Shown one piece after another: positions 21,801-33,424 of a stretch of 64,000 nucleotides of DNA. Location of the stretch: NCBI GenBank assembly GCA_033977485.1, contig CM066995.1:47739162-47803161 (forward strand), in the 5' to 3' direction. Source of the DNA: Hydrangea macrophylla. Taxonomy: Eukaryota > Streptophyta > Magnoliopsida > Cornales > Hydrangeaceae. The notes below the pieces were generated by a model that had not been told where the DNA came from, ran no database searches, and saw only the letters and a program-made list of their open reading frames with translations. Position 1 is the stretch's first letter. Each line of letters begins with the position of its first letter. Made by a program: the position numbers and the translations under genes.

Positions 21801-23331
21801 AATTCGAGAATGGAAAGCATTGGAAGTATTAGCCGAATTCAAGTTTCAGCCAGTGGAACCAATGGAAAGACAACATTTTGGATGTCTGATGGTACAACCA
21901 ACTTTGATCAGCCGTATCATAGAAGCTCAACAGACAGCAGAGGATTTGAAGTTATGGTTCACCAAGATGACAGCAAAAGAACCTGAGATCTGGAGTGTTA
22001 GTACAGATGGAGCTTTACGATGTAAAGGTAGACTCTATGTACCTGACAAAGAAAATCTCCGGAAGGACATATTGGATGAAGCTCATAAATCACGGATGAC
22101 GATTCATCCAGGAGGTACAAAGATGTACAAGGATTTGAAGAGAAATTTTTGGTGGGAAGGAATGAAGCGAGAAGTGGCTGAGTATGTGTCTCAGTGTCTT
22201 ACTTGTAAACAAGTAAAGGCAGAACATCAGAAACCACCTGGATTTCTACAGCCATTACCAATTCCTCAATGGAAATGGGAACACATCACCATGGATTTTG
22301 TGGTAGGATTACCAAAATCGCAGCAGAACCACGACGCTATTTGGGTAATCGTGGATCGACTTACGAAGACAGCACATTTTATTGCCTACAGTATGACGTA
22401 TCCAGTGGAACGATTGAGCCGAATGTATCTGCAACACATAGTACGGTTACACGGAGTACCTGTTTCTATTGTATCAGATCGAGATTCGCGCTTTACTGCA
22501 GAGTTTTGGAAGAGTCTTCAGACAGCAATGGGAACAACTTTGAACTTCAGTTCAGCTTTTCATCCACAGACCGATGGACAGACTGAAAGAGTTAATCAAG
22601 TAATGGAGGATATGTTATGCGCTTGTGTTATTGATTTTGAGAATTCTTGGGAGACACACTTACCTTTAATCTAGTTCGCTTACAACAACAGTTATCATTC
22701 GAGCATAGGAATGGCGCCGTTTGAAGCTTTGTACGGAAGACCTTGCCGATCACCGTTATGTTGGACTGAAGTAAGAGATACTCAACTTCTTGGGCCAGAG
22801 ATGATACGAGAGACTAGTGAGAAGATTCAGATTGTACGTGAGAAGATGAAGACAGCCCAGACTAGACACAAGAGTTATGCTGACAAGCGACGCAAAGATT
22901 TAGAGTTTACCGTTGGAGATCATGTGCTACTCAAGGTTTCGCCTGTTCGAGGCATCGTCAGATTTGGTCAGAAGAGAGGCAAATTATCGCCACGATTCAT
23001 CGGACCGTTCGAGATTCTAGAGCGTGTTGGAAAAGTTGCTTATCGCCTAGCATTGCCCCCGAAGATGTCAGGAGTGCACAACGTTTTCCACATCAGTATG
23101 CTGAGGAAATGTGTTCATAACCCAGCGCACGAGATCAACTTTGAGGATATTGAAGTCAACGAAAATGTTACGTTCAACGAAGGACCAATTCGCATTTTAG
23201 ATCGTGGAGTCAAGAAGCTCAAGAATAAGGAGATTCCATTAGTCAAGATTCAGTGGAAGCATCATGATGAAGGAGAAGCTTCATGGGAACTAGAGTCAGA
23301 GATGCGTGAGAAGTTTCCATTTTTGTTTTAA
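18811..23331 (+). pseudogene. Gypsy gag-pol polyprotein with four in-frame stops
   Basis: I chose ATG 18811 (MVGPLRNHQ). The upstream in-frame extension belongs to the copia LTR. Domains: retrotransposon gag (about 19000-19500); zinc knuckles at 19753-19794 (CFNCGKPGHVARFC) and 19831-19872 (His replaced by Tyr); protease DTG at 20047-20055; reverse transcriptase with FIDD at 20995-21006; RNase H with SDAS and ADALSRK (about 21430-21775); integrase with HHCC-like finger and D,D,E core (about 22090-22660); C-terminal chromodomain-like region (about 23190-23331). All parts share one frame, interrupted by TAA 20233-20235, TGA 20692-20694, TAG 21454-21456 and TAG 22672-22674. The TGA and first TAG fit C-to-T change of Arg and Gln codons. 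Gag and pol are fused without a shift, as in Tekay/Del elements. Confidence 0.93.
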
Positions 23332-23370
23332 CCCTGTATGTTTCTGATTTCGAGGACGAAATCTTTTGTT

Positions 23371-23383
23371 GGGTGGTGGATGA
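23371..23383 (+). other. Polypurine tract of the gypsy element
   Basis: GGGTGGTGGATGA lies directly before the 3' LTR and about 40 bp after the gag-pol stop. The preceding GAGGACGAAAT phrase is typical of chromovirus 3' ends. Confidence 0.75.
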
Positions 23384-25628
23384 TGTAATACCCCATATTT
23401 TTAATAAATATTTAATGCAGAGAGATTCTATATACTTCATTTGACCATTCAAGAAATTTCATCTTCGATCGATCGAAGCTAGTTCGAGCGATCGAGACCC
23501 TTCAGTTCAAGCGATCGAACCCTTTTCGAGCGATCGAAACCCTACCGACATAAATTTAATACGTGGTCCCCACTTCAATCGATCAAACCTTTTTTCAATC
23601 GATCTAACTGACCGATCTGAGTTCGATCGATCGAGCATCCTTCGATCGATCGAGAATGTAATTATCAGAATTCCAGTTTCTGCGCAAATGCTGCCACCTG
23701 CACCCCATCCTCTCCTATATATACACTGCATTCGTGTGTGTGGTGGGTTTGCTGAACTCTTGTGAGAAGAGAGAGTTGAGAGTGTGTGCTTGTGTGTTGG
23801 TATACATATATATACACATACCTCCATATATCTATATATATACACACACATATCTATATATATATATATACACTCAGCAGAGGAGAAGAAGAGGAAAAGA
23901 AGAAGAAGAAGGAAAAAGAAGAGAGAGAAGGAGACAGAGAAAGAGAGAGACAGAGATAAGGCAGAGAGAGAAAGAGGCCGCCATTAAAGCTTGGAAGCTT
24001 TCAAACAAGCCAAACGCGCCCTTAACGACTTTTGGTGAGTTCCAAACTCACTCGGTATCGTAATTATAATGTTTTACATATTCTGGACGTATTAATTATA
24101 ACCCAAACACCCCCTAGCACATTCTGCACGTTCACTGGCAGAATCTGTGGAAGACGAAGTTCAATCGATCGAACTGAGTTCAATTGATCGAACATCAGAG
24201 CCCCAATCGATCGAACTGAGTTCAATCGATCGAGAATACTTCAATCGATCGAGACTACCTTCACTTCGATTGATCGAGATGACTTCAATCGATCGAACAG
24301 CACTTTCTTCGAGCGATCGAGATGACCTCAATCGATCGAACCTAGCAGAACATGAATGTATTCCTTTCAGTTTATAATGCATAGTGCATAGTTATTTAAT
24401 TGCTGTTCCATATTCCTATTATGCGATACTATGGATTACGGAGGTAATGGGATACGATAACGAGATTGAGATAACATGGCGAGTAACGTAGTCGGGTTCG
24501 GAACGCTAGAAATAGTACGACGCGATAACGTAGTAAGTTTGAGATGATAATATTGGGTAGTATTGGATAAGTGAGAAATGAGTCAGTAAGAGGATTGTAT
24601 GTTCAAAGTTGTGTGTGTCAAGCTGATGATTCGCTCAGGTTAAATCCGATAAGTGTATGTCAAGGATTTGATCAGGATCGTGAGAATTATGGGTGCACAG
24701 TACTCGCAAGCGTTCTTAAAAGCGGTGAACAGTAAGAGTTCTTAAAAGCGGTGAACAAGAGTAATTGTGGCACATCCATGATTTATATTTACCAGAGCTG
24801 TGTATGTATCGTACTCGCAAGCGTTCTTAAAAGCGGTGAACAGTAAGAGTTCTTAAAAGCGGTGAACAAGAGTATGGGTATATCCATAGACCAGTCGTTA
24901 TATGAGAACAATGTATGGGTGCTCGCAAGAGTTCTTAAAAGCGGTATAGCGGTGAACAAGAGCACTGGTATGTTGTGCTGATATAATCAGTTCGAGATAG
25001 TCAGTTGGGTATTGTGAAATCAGGCTTAGAATGGGAGTTGATAATAATCGATTAATGATATGTCTGAATAAACGAGTGAGGAATATATATATTTAGTATC
25101 ACTGTCATATATCGTTCATAATGGTAATTATGTCATTTCTATGAGACTGTGTTAGTTAGTGCTCACTCAGCTTTCAACAAGCTGACGGCCTTTATTGCCT
25201 GGACATTCCCCGTCCAGACTATCCTGTCCTTTACAATGCAGATGACGGAACTCATGGCGATAACGATTACCCTGAAGGGAGTTACGTAGAGAATGGCCCC
25301 ACTGATGCCAGTTATGCTGACGCCTATCCGTACGCTAGCTGAAGACCTGAAGATAGATAGTAGTTATATTACTACTTTTCCTTTTACTGTTGTACTTTGT
25401 AGTTAACGGGTACTTGGGCATATGTTGTCTCCAGACCTGTTGTGATCCTGTGGACCGTACTCTGATGTTTGTAATAGATAGAACCGTGTTTATATTTCAG
25501 TTGTTTTACTGTTCCTGTTTGGACTAGTACTGTGTGGTGTGGATTATCAGTGACTTTCACTTGTCATTCCCTATGGACCCATAAAGGAAATTTATTTTTC
25601 TCTATTTATGCTACTCCGGGGCGTGACA
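23384..25628 (+). repeat. 3' LTR of the gypsy element
   Basis: The 2245-bp copy of the 5' LTR. It lacks one 24-bp palindrome unit in the downstream array, has an extra TATA-dinucleotide pair near 23860, and keeps an intact TATA box CTATATATAC (23715-23724). Arrays are at about 23465-23655 and 24158-24341. Confidence 0.93.
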
Positions 25629-25948
25629 TGCTTTGTTTGGCAAGGTCTACATAGTATGTGTTGATTTTGTGCCTTAAGCCATTTTGCCAAACACCATAAG
25701 TGATTCCTAATCAACTAGCTTGTACCTTATTTGGGTAGACTTACCTTGAGTATGTAAATGTTGTGCCATAAGCTCTAATTCCCAAACAACATTTTTGTCT
25801 GGATCCTTATTAGCCTATATTGCCTCTTCAAATCTGTAGAGATGTGTATACGTATGTATATCTGTGTATAGTGTATTTAGTTAATTAGTAATTAAAATCA
25901 TTTGTTGAGTGATCTAGGATCTACTTGGAGCCCAAGGTGTTGGTTTAG

Positions 25949-25959
25949 TATATATAAAC
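25949..25959 (+). promoter_or_regulatory. TATA box of the solo LTR
   Basis: TATATATAAAC followed by ACTCACATTCTC fits a plant LTR promoter. It lies in the right part of the split solo LTR. Because the gypsy element is inserted upstream, the original upstream control region is now about 19 kb away. Confidence 0.55.
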
Positions 25960-26574
25960 ACTCACATTCTCTTCATTTCACACACTGAATTACACAGATT
26001 TTAGAGAATAAAGATTGAGTCTGAAAGTTCACTCACAGTATCATTTTAGAGAGAGAGAATACAATTCCCATAGCCAAAGCTTGGGTTTGAATTTTCCTTG
26101 ATTGCTTCCCTTTCTCAACAATCTATACTCTCCTAATCTCAGTGAGTATTTCAAACTCACTCCAAATGTAATTCGCGCTCAATTGTTGTTTTGTATATAT
26201 GTATATGTTGATTTTCATGAAAGCTTGGAACTTGAAAAAGAGTAATTTTACAAACTTAATCAAAACAAGTTTTTAGAGATGATTTAAAAAGATTATAGTT
26301 CTTAGAAGCTACAGTTCGAGTATTAAAGTCTAATTTATTCATATAAAAAAGTATATAAGACATTAAGTTTTGTCATCTTTTTGTTTTTCGTAAAATTTGT
26401 GAACTATGTTTAGATTCATGTAAAATTAGTTGTGGATTCTTAATCCTAGCGAAAAATTGAAGAAATCCATATTTGATATGTTATATATACTTCAGTTTTC
26501 GAAAATGGGTCAAAAGATCCCTTAATTTCTGAAACAAGGGAAAACCAGCGAGGAAGATTAAGGCACTGCTGAAA

Positions 26575-26800
26575 CTTGCGAGCGCGATCGCGCGAGCGGA
26601 CCGCGCGAGCGAGTTGTTTGTTTTCAGGCAGACAGAAAAGGTTTTAATAAGAAAAACAAAAATTAGGCAGATCGAGCGAGCGATTCGCGCGAGCGGTCTG
26701 CACGCGCGATCTTCCTGTGTGCTGGCAGTTTGAAAAGTTTTATAAAAGAAAATGAAGAATTGGCATGTCGCGCGAGCGGCCCGCGCACGCGACTTTGGAC
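26575..26800 (+). repeat. CpG-rich GCGCGAGCGG array in the solo LTR
   Basis: Three clusters (about 26578-26613, 26670-26711 and 26766-26792) hold variants of CGCGCGAGCGG and CGCGATCGCGCG in otherwise AT-rich sequence. They are separated by similar spacers (GGCAG...AAAAG...TTTTATAA...GAAAA). They lie about 630-850 bp downstream of the TATA box, the same relative place as the downstream palindrome arrays of the other LTR elements. Confidence 0.7.
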
Positions 26801-27059
26801 AGTTTCTGGTTTTTGCTTATTTTATGTTAAGAAACTGTTTGAGTGATGTTTCATGAACTTTTAAAGCTCTGTTTGGAAAATTTACTAAAATAAAAACCTA
26901 TTTAGTTATGTTTGGACGATTAAAATGATGTATTACGACTTAATAATCCCCGTACGTACGCCATTCCTATAATTTAGCATTTTACTTTTGTTTAAAGGTT
27001 TCATGACATATATGTGGAGTCAGTTGTACATGCATGGTGTGTGGTAGTCAGAGTGGAAA

Positions 27060-27440
27060 ACAGTGTGTGGTTGAGTTTGTGTTGTGGACGCTCCTTGGTA
27101 ATTGTGTACCAAAGTGTGACGTGTTGAGGTTGCGATGAGAGTATCTTTGTAATGCGACGGTGGCAAAACTGGACACTCCCTGACGCCCATGGTAGCGTTA
27201 AAGTGTGTGACGTCGAACTTGGACATTCGCTGGCACCTATGGTAGTGCTAAAGTGTGGCCTACGGACACTCCCTGGTACCCGAGTCTGGATACTGCGTTA
27301 GGTTACCTCCGGTATTTGCGAGGTGGATTAGGTACTAAAGTGTGAGGCATTGGACATTCCCTGGTATCCTGGACCAAAGTGTGAGGCAAACTGGACATTC
27401 TCTGGCACCCGTGTGCTAAAGTGTGGCTATCGGAGTATTA
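27060..27440 (+). repeat. Degenerate tandem repeats in the solo LTR
   Basis: Phrases of the type CTAAAGTGTG(A/G)C...GGACA(C/T)TCCCTGG(T/C)A(C/T)C recur about seven times at intervals of roughly 40-70 bp. The repeats are related in position and style, but not clearly in sequence, to the tandem repeats of the gypsy LTR. Confidence 0.65.
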
Positions 27441-29489
27441 CAAGGATACTGGTGTGAGATAGTGGGTTGTTGTGTTTGTCGAGAGAAAATAGTCGGTAAG
27501 ATGAGAGGGTGCATTGTTTTTCACACACAGTCACATTTATGTGAATTAAAGCTTTCAAATGATATTATGGTTGTTTTCAAAAATGAAATCTTTACTTAAT
27601 GTAAACTTGTTGAATTAAATGGGAATTGGAAAATGGTAAATGAGTATGTGTTACATTCAAAGTTATGTTTTTAATACTCACCAGCTTCTTGAAGCTGACG
27701 GAGTCGATGCGCCCTGGACATTCATGTTCAGGCTTTTCAGGTTATGACTATGCTGGGCCCTATGATTATGCAAACTGAGAACGCCTGCTTTGAAAGATAG
27801 AACTGTTATCAATATCCTATGCTTTAAGTTATGAACTGTTTTGTAATAAGGATGACTGTAATAGATGTTAAGTTATTGTTTTGATTTAAGGCGGTTTGTG
27901 CCTTTAGAGACCCCATATTGTAATATGTAATAAGTTAGAAAAATATTGTAAGCCTTGATTGATCTGCTCTGATTGTTGTGGTTTTATATTGTTCGACGTT
28001 TGTGACGGAATTGATCCTTCAAATTGTTGCGACCTACGGGTCTATAAAGGAAATTAAACGCTTTCCATATTTATGCAACGTCGGGGCGTGACACTTGTCA
28101 CACCACATTAGTATGTTGATGTGGTGTGACCCTCTAATCTAGGCAATACGTATATCCCCTATTTCCAAAAGGGTCTTGACTAATTTGTAAAATTTCAAAT
28201 ATAGGGAGCCCGTCACACCATATTAGCATGCTGATGTAGTGTGACCCTATAATCTCAACCATACATTTACTCCATATTTGCATGGGATCATGACATGTGG
28301 ATGACAGTTTTTTTTTTTTTTTTTTTGGTTTCCAAAAAATAAAATAAAAATAAAATAAAATAAAACAAGGGTAAGGGTATTTTGGAAAGCTTATAAGGGT
28401 ATTTTGGAAAAATTAACACAAATATTTGCTGGCCTAAGCATGTCTTGTTATGGTCTTTTACTCGCAAAAGGGGTAAATTGTTACCTAAATACTAAAGTTA
28501 GGGGAGGTTTGTGTACTTTTGAAAACCTCAAGGGAGGTCCGTGTAATTATATTTAACAGTTTACTAACGGATGATAACAGAGGGGGCAAATTGTTACCTA
28601 AATACTAAACTCAGGGGAGGTCAGTGTAATTTTGAAAATCACAAGAGAGGTTAATATAATTAGACCTAGAGTTGAGGGAGGTCCGTGTAATTACCCCAAC
28701 TAAAAATGAGTTTAATGCCAAAATAGTACCGACTTCCAAATAAATTTCCAAACTAATACTCTTGACAAAGTAATTCCCATTATAGTACTCTTTCACCACC
28801 CCCATCTATTATATTTAATAAAAAAATGTGACTTTACTGTTACAGAAGTTGAGTAACCCGCTAGATATAACACACAAACACACGCACTCTCTAATACAAA
28901 TATACATATATATATATCTCTATATATATGCACATACATTTGAATAAATGTATGTATATATTATGTAATTTATATGTAATTAGCCACCCTACATAGCCCT
29001 TCAACACCTCCGCCCTTGAATATAAGAACTGCTGTTTTATAAAAATGGGAGAAAGGAAATTACCTAGGTGCCAGAACCACAAATTTTGAAAATTCTTGAA
29101 TAATATTTTTAATTTTACTATTTCTGCGCAAAGCATTAGGTGGGTCACTCAACTGGCTCGCAAGGCAATTAACTAAGGAGCATATTAAGCACATAAAAAA
29201 ATGAAACAGCCTTAATTTTGAATATGAATCTATCATCAACGGCTAATTTGTTAATGTTGAAAATTGTATTTTCTTTTACAAAAATCCTAGACTTAAAACT
29301 CAATTAACTCTAAAGTACTGTAATATACAAAACACGGAGAACGATAAAATCTGTAGTGAACCACAAAGTTCACATATTCGATACAAATGGAAACAATCTT
29401 TTCATAAAAAAATAAAAATAAATCTAAGAGCAGAAGTACAAATTGATTTAAGTTTCAAAAGACTAATTAAAACCAAGGATAGGAAAAAT

Positions 29490-30034
29490 TAGGGGTGCAA
29501 CTCGGGCGGGACCCAAAGGGTTTTGGCTCTGCCCAGGCCCGAGCCCGAATTCAAGCAGTCTACCCAAGCCCAAGCCCAAGCCCGAGCCCGACATAAACCC
29601 GATTTTGTCAACCCGAGCCCGGTTTGTGAATTAGTTCTACAGCCCGAGCCCGAATTACAATTTTTTTTTTAGTGCAAATTAATTTTTAGTATGTAAACAA
29701 CAATATGTAGAGTTTCAAATCTATTTTTTATTGTTTAGATTTGAGAAAAAACATTCATATATTAATTTAGTGCTAGAATAATATCTAATAGTGTATTATT
29801 ATCACTAAAAAATACTAGAATATAATGTCAAAAATAATACATAAATAGAATTCGGGCTCGGGCTCGGGTTCCACGGGTTAGCAATTTTTGGTCCAAGGCC
29901 CGCCCGAATTCAATTCAAGCTTCCAAATTGCTGCCCAGGCCTGCCCACTATGAAAGAATTATGGGCCCAAGCTCGGGAATTTTCGGGCCAGGCTCGGGCT
30001 TCCCGCTGGTTGACCAGCCCAACTTGCAGCCCTA
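29490..30034. mobile_element. hAT-type MITE with GGAAAAAT duplication
   Basis: The ends TAGGGGTGCAA and TTGCAGCCCTA are inverted repeats. The flanks 29482-29489 and 30035-30042 are both GGAAAAAT, an exact 8-bp duplication. Subterminal CCCGAGCCCG/CGGGCTCGGG repeats on both sides are typical of hAT MITEs. The 545-bp element has no transposase and depends on one in trans. Confidence 0.88.
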
Positions 30035-30204
30035 GGAAAAATGGGAATAATAAAATTAAAAAAAAAAAAAAGGAATTAAGTCAGAAACCCAAACTATCTC
30101 TGTTGTGCTGGTGGTATACTGCATTCCTATTTCTTTTCGGAATACAAGGACAAATCCCTCAACCTATCATCCATGACTTCGGGATCTCCGCCAGTGTTTA
30201 AACG

Positions 30205-30435
30205 GTTTAGGATAGTGAGGCAAACCCCAGGTATATGTACTGACCCCACAACACACGCATCAGGTAAATCAGAGAGGTGAGTGGGTGGCAACCCACGTCA
30301 AACTCTGGATACGGTTCCTCCAGCTATTTCAAATTCGTCATTCCAACCGACTCACACGACCTCTGGAGTTTCAAACCCTTGACCTCCCTTTGGGAGGCCA
30401 AAAGCTCTGTCCACCAAGTTGGTTACAGATACAGT
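30205..30435 (-). mobile_element. SINE candidate (tRNA-like head)
   Basis: On the minus strand, CTTGGTGGACAGAGC (A-box-like) is followed within about 45 bp by GGTTTGAAACTCC (B-box-like), the order of Pol III promoters in tRNA-derived SINEs. The tail and target duplication are not clear. It could also be a degraded unrelated repeat. Confidence 0.4.
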
Positions 30436-30752
30436 CATATTTCTCCTTCCATTGCAGTTAAAATGCACGAGCCATTTGAATGGTCATTGACTTTTGTTTT
30501 TTTTTTTTTTTTTTGTGTTAAACTTTTTTTTTCACTTAAAAATTTCTTTGCAAAGTCATATATATGCACACAATGCGTGATATATAAATAGCAGGTTACT
30601 CAATTTATCCAAGAGGAAAGTCACAATTTTCATTAAATACCAGGTGAGATGGCAAAAGAGTATTATGATGGGAATATCTTTATCATGAGTGCTAGTTTGA
30701 GAATTAATTTGAATATTAGTGCTATTTTGGCAGTAAACTCAAAAACTAAAAA

Positions 30753-31849
30753 TGACCTATTTCTCAATCTGTCATTTTGGCTTCTGTTGACAAAACAATT
30801 GTACCCAAATAGTGGAACCAAACTAGTGGGGTAGTTAAAATAGCTCCAGCCAGGTCGAAAATACATATTTGAAGTTAATGGATGGATTGCCATTAACACA
30901 ATATTTAAACTGTATCCACAATTTGGATGCATAAAAAATACATAAGATATAAACAAAGTTGTTACTTTTAACTATTATGGTTGGAATGCATGATAGCTAT
31001 TTATAAAGTAAAATACTATTTAGCTAGCCAAATTCTATTTTGGCTATTCGTTACTAGTATTCATTTGAGATGCTTTGAATCGGATCAGATCACACCACCA
31101 TCAAATAGAAATTCCTCTTAGTCCAAAAAAAGAACAAGAAAAAAGAAAGACACATAATAATAAAATGAAAACAACCTAGGAAGGAAGTTACGTAGAAAAA
31201 GATCCGAATATCCATATAATTGTGTGGACTTTAGTTCAATGCATGCATGAGCCTAAATATGCTGTTCTAAGTTGTCTTCTCTTTTTTGGTTTTTTCTTTG
31301 CTAAGGATTTTTTTTTTTTTTTTGAGGAGTTCTTTGCTAAGGATTCTAAGTCGTCTTCTATCCACATAGTATGTCTGTCTATGTAAGCTTAAAGTGGCCC
31401 ACATGAAATATATTCTGTGGGTCAAAGTACATGGTGCATGATACGGTGGCAGTCAATAGTCAACAATCCAATATTCAATATTTGGAGAGAGGACAACTGG
31501 CTGGCCCGGACCTCGGACAGTATGACAAAACAGCCGCGTGAGCTCCACACTTTTGGTTAATTTGACGTTGCTTTTTGAGTTTAAAGCATTTTTTTTTTTT
31601 CAATAATTGTATATAAAAAAAAATTTGATTCTGAATCTTCATGACCTTTTATACAAGTGTAAATGTGCAATATGATCAGTAGTAGGGGTAGATCTAGAAA
31701 ATTAATTCAAGGGAGACTTGAAAGAGGCTAGTGTACGGGAGTTCATCACAAAAATTTAAGAGGGAGGGGCTTTTACATAATTAGCACAAAATAATAAGAG
31801 AGAGGGGGTTTAATAAAATAAATTTAGGGTAAATTATAACCAAATCCTT
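30753..31849. other. AT-rich spacer, no gene
   Basis: I see oligo-A/T runs and scattered short frames only. No terminal repeat, RNA gene or conserved protein segment was recognised. Confidence 0.5.
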
Positions 31850-32650
31850 AATTAAAGCAAATAAAAGTTCAAAGGAGCCGTTTTTTTTAGAATTAGTCAA
31901 AAGTCCCTCTCACAAGCATGTGGCCAAGCATAGCCCCAAACATTCCAACCACTCATACCGTGTGAGTGGCTGTACAATAGCATTCCTCAATTCAAAAAAT
32001 ATTTCAAAACTTTAACCCTCATAACTTATGATCTACAACTCCATTTTTTTTACAAATTTTATACCGCTGTAATCGTGTCGACGAGAGCTACGAACTAGTA
32101 CCATTGTTGATATGTTTTGAGCATTTTTTTTTTTAATTTGAAGAAATTTTGTAAAAAAATAGAGTTTTGTGAAATTTCACAAAAAAAGTTTTGTGAAATT
32201 TGAAGAAATTTTGAAACAAAAAAAAAAAAAAAAAAACAAAGTTTATGAAATTTGACAATTTCACAAAATAACTTTGTCAAAATTATTGAAAATAATTTTT
32301 TGAAATTTTCACACAAGGCATGTAAAAATTTGGTTTTTTTTTTAAACTCAAAACATATCAACAATGGTACTAGTTTTGTAGCTCTCGACGACACGATTCT
32401 AACGGTATAAAATTTGAGAAAAATGGACTTGTATGTCAAAAGTTACGGATGTTTAAAGTTGTAAAATATTTTTTGAATTTAGAATATCATACGGTACAGT
32501 ACTCATACCATATGAGCGACCACAAAAGTATAGGCACGTGCAAAATTGGGCGGGAGTGGGAAAAATGTGGAGAATGTTTGTGTGCATGTCAGTTTTGTCC
32601 TTTTGTCAAAGCTAAGGGACTTTTGATTAAATACAGATATTGAAGGTACT
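31850..32650. mobile_element. Foldback element with long inverted arms
   Basis: The left arm (about 31890-32125) and right arm (about 32340-32630) are reverse complements. They share ACTAGTACCATTGTTG, ATATGTTTTGAG, TTCAAAAAATATTT and AAAAGTCCCT phrases. The loop is very AT-rich with GAAATTT(G/C)A repeats. The outer boundaries are approximate. It has no coding capacity, so it is probably a MITE of unknown superfamily. Confidence 0.6.
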
Positions 32651-33424
32651 TTTTATTAAATTTTTAGTTGACAAGAGATATATCTCTAACTGTCCCATAA
32701 ATTTATAATGTCAGAGGGAGAGTTTATAATTTTCAGGAGGACTAAACTGTAAAAATATTTTTTCTTTTAAGATAAATTTGATATCGGTCCCTTGGTTAGT
32801 CCGCCACTGATTAGCTAACCCTGCTATTTATATGAAATATATGCCCCTCACGGTTTAACAAAAAGGGTAATTGACGAGAAGTCTATTTTACGTTAGTTGA
32901 ATTAGCAGTAGGTCTAATAAGAAAAATATTTTTAGGTCCTAAACCCCTAAAAATTAAATTTATTAACTAAAAATTCACACGATTTGGCCATTTTTTAAAA
33001 AAAGCCATTCGCTATTTTTTTTCTTCTTTAGTGAAAACCCTTCTTACACATAAAGACAGATAATATTCACCAAAACGATCATAATTTTCTCATTTTTTGG
33101 TCTTTTAGGATGATTTTTTTTCACTTCAGTTATTATTATTATTATTTTTTTAATAATTTTTAGATCTACGTATTGGACTTGAAAATTTTACAAAAAAATC
33201 AGTTACAGTATGATTTGAAAATTTAACAAAAAAAGATAAGTTACAGTCTAATTTTGAAATTTAATCTATCTAACAGATAAAATTATTTATTTGCAGACAG
33301 ATACTGATATGTACAAAAATATCTAGCGAAAGCAAAGGCTTCGCTCCTACTTAACTCGAGCGGTATGCCCGGTATTATGAGGTCCCGACCAACGGGTTGG
33401 GAATAATGTACGGGTCTGGCTCGT
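32651..33424. other. Spacer before the Athila-like element, no gene
   Basis: AT-rich sequence without a recognisable gene. The last 90 bp are more GC-rich (TCCCGACCAACGGGTTGGG) and end at the first base of the LTR. No target duplication can be shown, because the right LTR is truncated. Confidence 0.45.

Larger units (their letters stand above)
6282..25628 (+). mobile_element. Ty3/gypsy chromovirus (Tekay/Del type), containing a nested copia
   Basis: A complete element with two LTRs (6282-8548 and 23384-25628), a 5-bp duplication TGCTT (6277-6281 and 25629-25633), a tRNA-iMet primer site, an extra acidic ORF, a single-frame gag-pol and a purine tract. Without the copia insertion it is about 10.6 kb. 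The domain order protease, reverse transcriptase, RNase H, integrase, chromodomain-like tail, and the long LTRs, fit the Tekay/Del lineage. It inserted into the solo LTR and was later hit by the copia element 11 bp upstream of the gag start. Four in-frame stops make gag-pol non-functional. The LTRs differ by about twenty substitutions plus two indels by eye. Confidence 0.92.
5746..28093 (+). mobile_element. Solo LTR of a Tekay-like gypsy element, split by a later insertion
   Basis: The LTR starts TGTAACAACC at 5746 and ends GGGGCGTGACA at 28093, flanked on both sides by CTTGT (5741-5745, 28094-28098). Only one LTR is present, so recombination has deleted the internal part. Removing the inserted gypsy element leaves about 3.0 kb (5746-6281 plus 25634-28093). 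Its last bases resemble the end of the inserted gypsy LTR (TTTATG...CGGGGCGTGACA), so both belong to related chromovirus families. A TATA box is at 25949, followed by a CpG-rich array and tandem repeats listed separately. Confidence 0.85.
5069..28697. mobile_element. Mutator-like MITE with long inverted ends, host of the whole nest
   Basis: The left arm 5069-5396 and right arm 28371-28697 are inverted copies sharing long phrases such as GTAATTACACGGACCTCCCT, GTATTTAGGTAACAATTT and CATGCTTAGGCCA. By eye they are well over 80% identical. The outer ends are AGGGTAATTAC and GTAATTACCCC. Flanks are AACTAAAGA (5060-5068) and AACTAAAAA (28698-28706), a 9-bp target duplication with one change, the size made by Mutator-like transposases. 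Once the inserted solo LTR is removed, the element is only about 1.3 kb and non-coding, so it must have been moved in trans. Near its right arm are two direct repeats (28095-28180 and 28209-28295) of a TCACACCA...TAGTGTGACCCT type. Confidence 0.75.
28701..30752. repeat. Inverted repeat pair bracketing ~1.8 kb
   Basis: Bases 28701-28803 and 30650-30752 are diverged reverse complements (AAAGAGTA(C/T)TAT(A/G)ATGGGAAT... and GGCA(T/G)TAAACTCA...). They may be the ends of one old DNA element into which the hAT MITE and others inserted, or two separate copies of a family. No target duplication was identified. The sequence between them (28804-29481) is AT-rich with a (TA)n run near 28910 and no gene. 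Confidence 0.45.
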
